A DNA stretch of 34,815 nucleotides, from positions 38,512 through 73,326 of the forward strand of contig QKYT01000601.1 in NCBI GenBank assembly GCA_003550305.1, given 5' to 3'. This DNA is from Glomus cerebriforme. Taxonomy: Eukaryota; Glomeromycota; Glomeromycetes; Glomerales; Glomeraceae. The position numbers and the translations under genes were made by a program. The notes under the pieces were generated by a model. The model was not told the origin of the DNA. It saw only the letters and a program-made list of their open reading frames with translations, and did no database searches. This document shows, piece after piece, positions 32,766-34,815 of this stretch. Numbering within the stretch: the stretch's first letter is position 1; each line of letters starts with the position of its first letter.

Positions 32766-32885
32766 TTTATCTTCCTTATACTGTATGAGTATATTCCTCA
32801 TACAGGCAAGGAAAAACCGGACAGTGTTAGTCGAGTATCTCCTACTGACTGGTTTGGTTTTAGATTAGAATTCCCTCTTTTTTTG
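32766..32885 (+). repeat. Dispersed repeat copy D
   Basis: Shares with copy C the words TTTATCTTCCTTATACTGTA, CAGGCAAGGAAAAACC, GTCGAGTATCTCCTA, CTGGTTTGGTTT and TTAGAATTCCCTCTTT. No GDFN-type motif is seen after it. Confidence 0.75.
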
Positions 32886-34466
32886 TATACTGAATATAAC
32901 ACCAACTGAATTTAAGTAAGAAAAATGAGAAAAATGAAAATGAGACAATANTAATGATAAAGGAAGGAACTTAGTAGGGTATATTTAGCGAAGAGAATGA
33001 TTAGGGGATATGTTGAAACTAATTGATAATATTATAGGATGAACAATAATTAAATAGTATAATAAAAGAGAAATTTTACATAAGCTATTATGAAGATGAA
33101 ATAAGTCAGTTGAAGATAAAGAAAAAGAAGAAATGGATAAATAACTATAATATAGAAGATAATCAGTTAATAGGAATTATAATAATTTTATTATGTAGCA
33201 ATTTTAAAGATAATATTAAAGTAATAATAGTAATAATAAAGGATAAAAGTTTTAAGAAAAGGTTTGAACAATATATAAGGCGATGTAGAGATACTGTATA
33301 CTGTAAATAAACAAATAAATGGATATTAACAACATATAATTTTAACATTGCAATAGATAGTTAAAAATGAAGACAAAAATAAAAAAATAATAAATATAAA
33401 AACTTTTGAAAAATTTGTGTAAAATGTCATGATGTCAATTGATAGCGGACTTGTGTCAACTTCTACAAATGTTGGCCAATCTTTCTTAAAGCATTAATAA
33501 AATCAGTTTGACCATTCGACCTGATAAGAGAAAATTTAGTATATTATTCTTTTTAACTGATAAAAAAAACTATTATTTTTAATCGAATACAATCGATTAT
33601 ATATTACATTATTTATTTATTAAGTCATCATCAGCTTTCTTTTTTATTATTAAAATGTTTTTTTATTAATATGATGCTCTTTATTATTTAAATTGTTTGC
33701 TAATAAATATAAATTTGTTTTTATGTAACNATTATACATAATAGCACCAGTACATAAAATATAATATATGATTGTTCATTTTTTTTGATTGGATATTATG
33801 TACGATATGGAAAAGTCTAGGTATTACTGCATCTGGATAATATTCCAGATAATATTCACACAATGTGCATGAATTTGGTAATATATTAAATATTTGTTAT
33901 ATTTCACATGCTATAATATAATTAAGTGAATGGTTAAAAGTCAGCCATGTATAAAAGTAAAAAAAAATGAGATTAAAAAAAATTCTGGAAAGACCCATAC
34001 CTCGCACCAACGGAAAAAATTTGTCATGTCTTTTATATTTATAAAATATTATTAAGCATTATTATATATGTATATTATCGATCATTCTCATTCATCTCTT
34101 AAAAAAAATCAAAAGTCAAACATCCAATGTATCTAAAGTAAAGTTTTGCTGTATTAAAGGAAAAAAAAAGAAAAAATTCAAAATATCCATCAGTACTCAG
34201 CAGTAAAAATCGTTCTCAGCTATATTTAAAATAAAAGAGAAAGAGAATTGAAGCGCCCATGTAGCTAGCTAAAGAAAAAAGCATCCAATCATCCTTAGCA
34301 TTGAAAAAATCAAAAAAAAAATTGAAAATAAAGGCCCTCCCAATGTATCTAGAATCAAATTGAACCCAGATGTACATAAAGAAAACAAAGAAAACCAAAG
34401 CATTTGTCAAAATTGATCTGTCAAAAGTGGTAAAGAAAATACAAATAAATAAATTAATATTGATCA

Positions 34467-34497
<31 letters not shown>

Positions 34498-34618
34498 TAA
34501 AATGTAATGCATAACGTGATACTCAACGTCAATTTTCTGAAAATGAAAATAGGATATCCATCAAAAACTATTGATTCCTTTCAGTCCATAGCCAAATTAT
34601 CAAAAAAAATCTAAATAG
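32886..34618. other. AT-rich intergenic DNA, nothing recognised
   Basis: Purine-rich stretch to about 33310, then plain AT-rich DNA. Between 34110 and 34400 the words CCAATGTATCTA, CCATGTAGCTAGC and CCAGATGTACAT recur at 100-130-base steps, perhaps a weak decayed tandem repeat. AAAT microsatellite at about 34470-34500. Confidence 0.4.
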
Positions 34619-34663
34619 TATTACCTCGTAGTGGATCATGGAATATTAGAATCTCTCATCATC

Positions 34664-34815
34664 ATGACAAAATCATTTTATAAACCATCACTTCCTCCGA
34701 TACAATTTGATGAATTAATGAAAAATATTGAAAAATTAAAACTTGATGTGATTTCAGTTCATAGTACAACTCCAAGAACTACATGGATAAGCAAACCATT
34801 AACAATAATAAACCT
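34664..34815 (+). CDS. Partial open reading frame at the right edge, unknown
   Basis: From ATG at 34664 the frame stays open to the window end and reads MTKSFYKPSLPPIQFDELMK, NIEKLKLDVISVHS and TPRTTWISKPLTIINL. In-frame codons continue upstream to 34619, just after a TAG. Composition is protein-like. It could be a gene start or part of a transposable element. I do not recognise the family and the rest lies outside the window. Confidence 0.4.
   Translation, partial: MTKSFYKPSLPPIQFDELMKNIEKLKLDVISVHSTTPRTTWISKPLTIIN

Overview
The window is strongly AT-rich eukaryotic DNA. Its genes have short GT-AG introns of about 65-95 bases, and the intergenic DNA is full of decayed repeats. Tyrosine-kinase-like (TKL) kinases, Sel1 and TPR repeat proteins, BTB-BACK-TLDc proteins, AIG1-type GTPases and Hedgehog-type Hint domains together point to an arbuscular mycorrhizal fungus (Glomeromycotina), most likely Rhizophagus. 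The species is inferred from family content, not proven. Scattered single Ns, a 780-base N gap and frame breaks at homopolymers suggest draft assembly quality in places.

Left part (1-10,011). A plus-strand spliced gene (1123-2851) joins an AIG1/GIMAP-like GTPase to a charged linker and a Hog-type Hint autoprocessing domain. It is followed by a minus-strand pseudogene in which a TKL-kinase fragment abuts a TLDc fragment (4016-4586). Next is a complete four-exon minus-strand gene (10011-5851, 1302 residues) with a predicted N-myristoylation signal, about 20 TPRs, a four-CxxC zinc-binding module and an intact TKL kinase.

Middle (10,012-18,213). The N gap sits in repeats between two divergent signalling genes. 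On its right is a six-exon plus-strand gene (11603-13947). It has an N-terminal helical region like the MLKL/HeLo class, a pseudokinase that lacks the HRD and DFG aspartates, a proline-rich linker, an in-frame TGA, and then Sel1-like repeats. A foldback repeat element follows at 14476-15168.

Right part (18,214-34,815). Three intact two-exon BTB-BACK-TLDc paralogues lie on the minus strand. Between and beyond them are a Sel1 pseudogene, an APH-like kinase pseudogene, an HMG-box-like remnant, four copies of a dispersed repeat (one followed by an endonuclease-like GDFN motif), a 168-bp tandem array, a perfectly sized GC-rich hairpin, and a CT-rich minisatellite behind a TATA box. A partial reading frame runs off the right edge.

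Taken together, the locus gathers module types that in other organisms work in innate immunity, programmed cell death or stress response: GIMAP-like GTPase, MLKL-like pseudokinase, TKL kinase and TLDc. A shared recognition or stress-signalling role is an inference only. The most unusual architectures are the GTPase-Hint fusion and the helical-bundle/pseudokinase/Sel1 gene.
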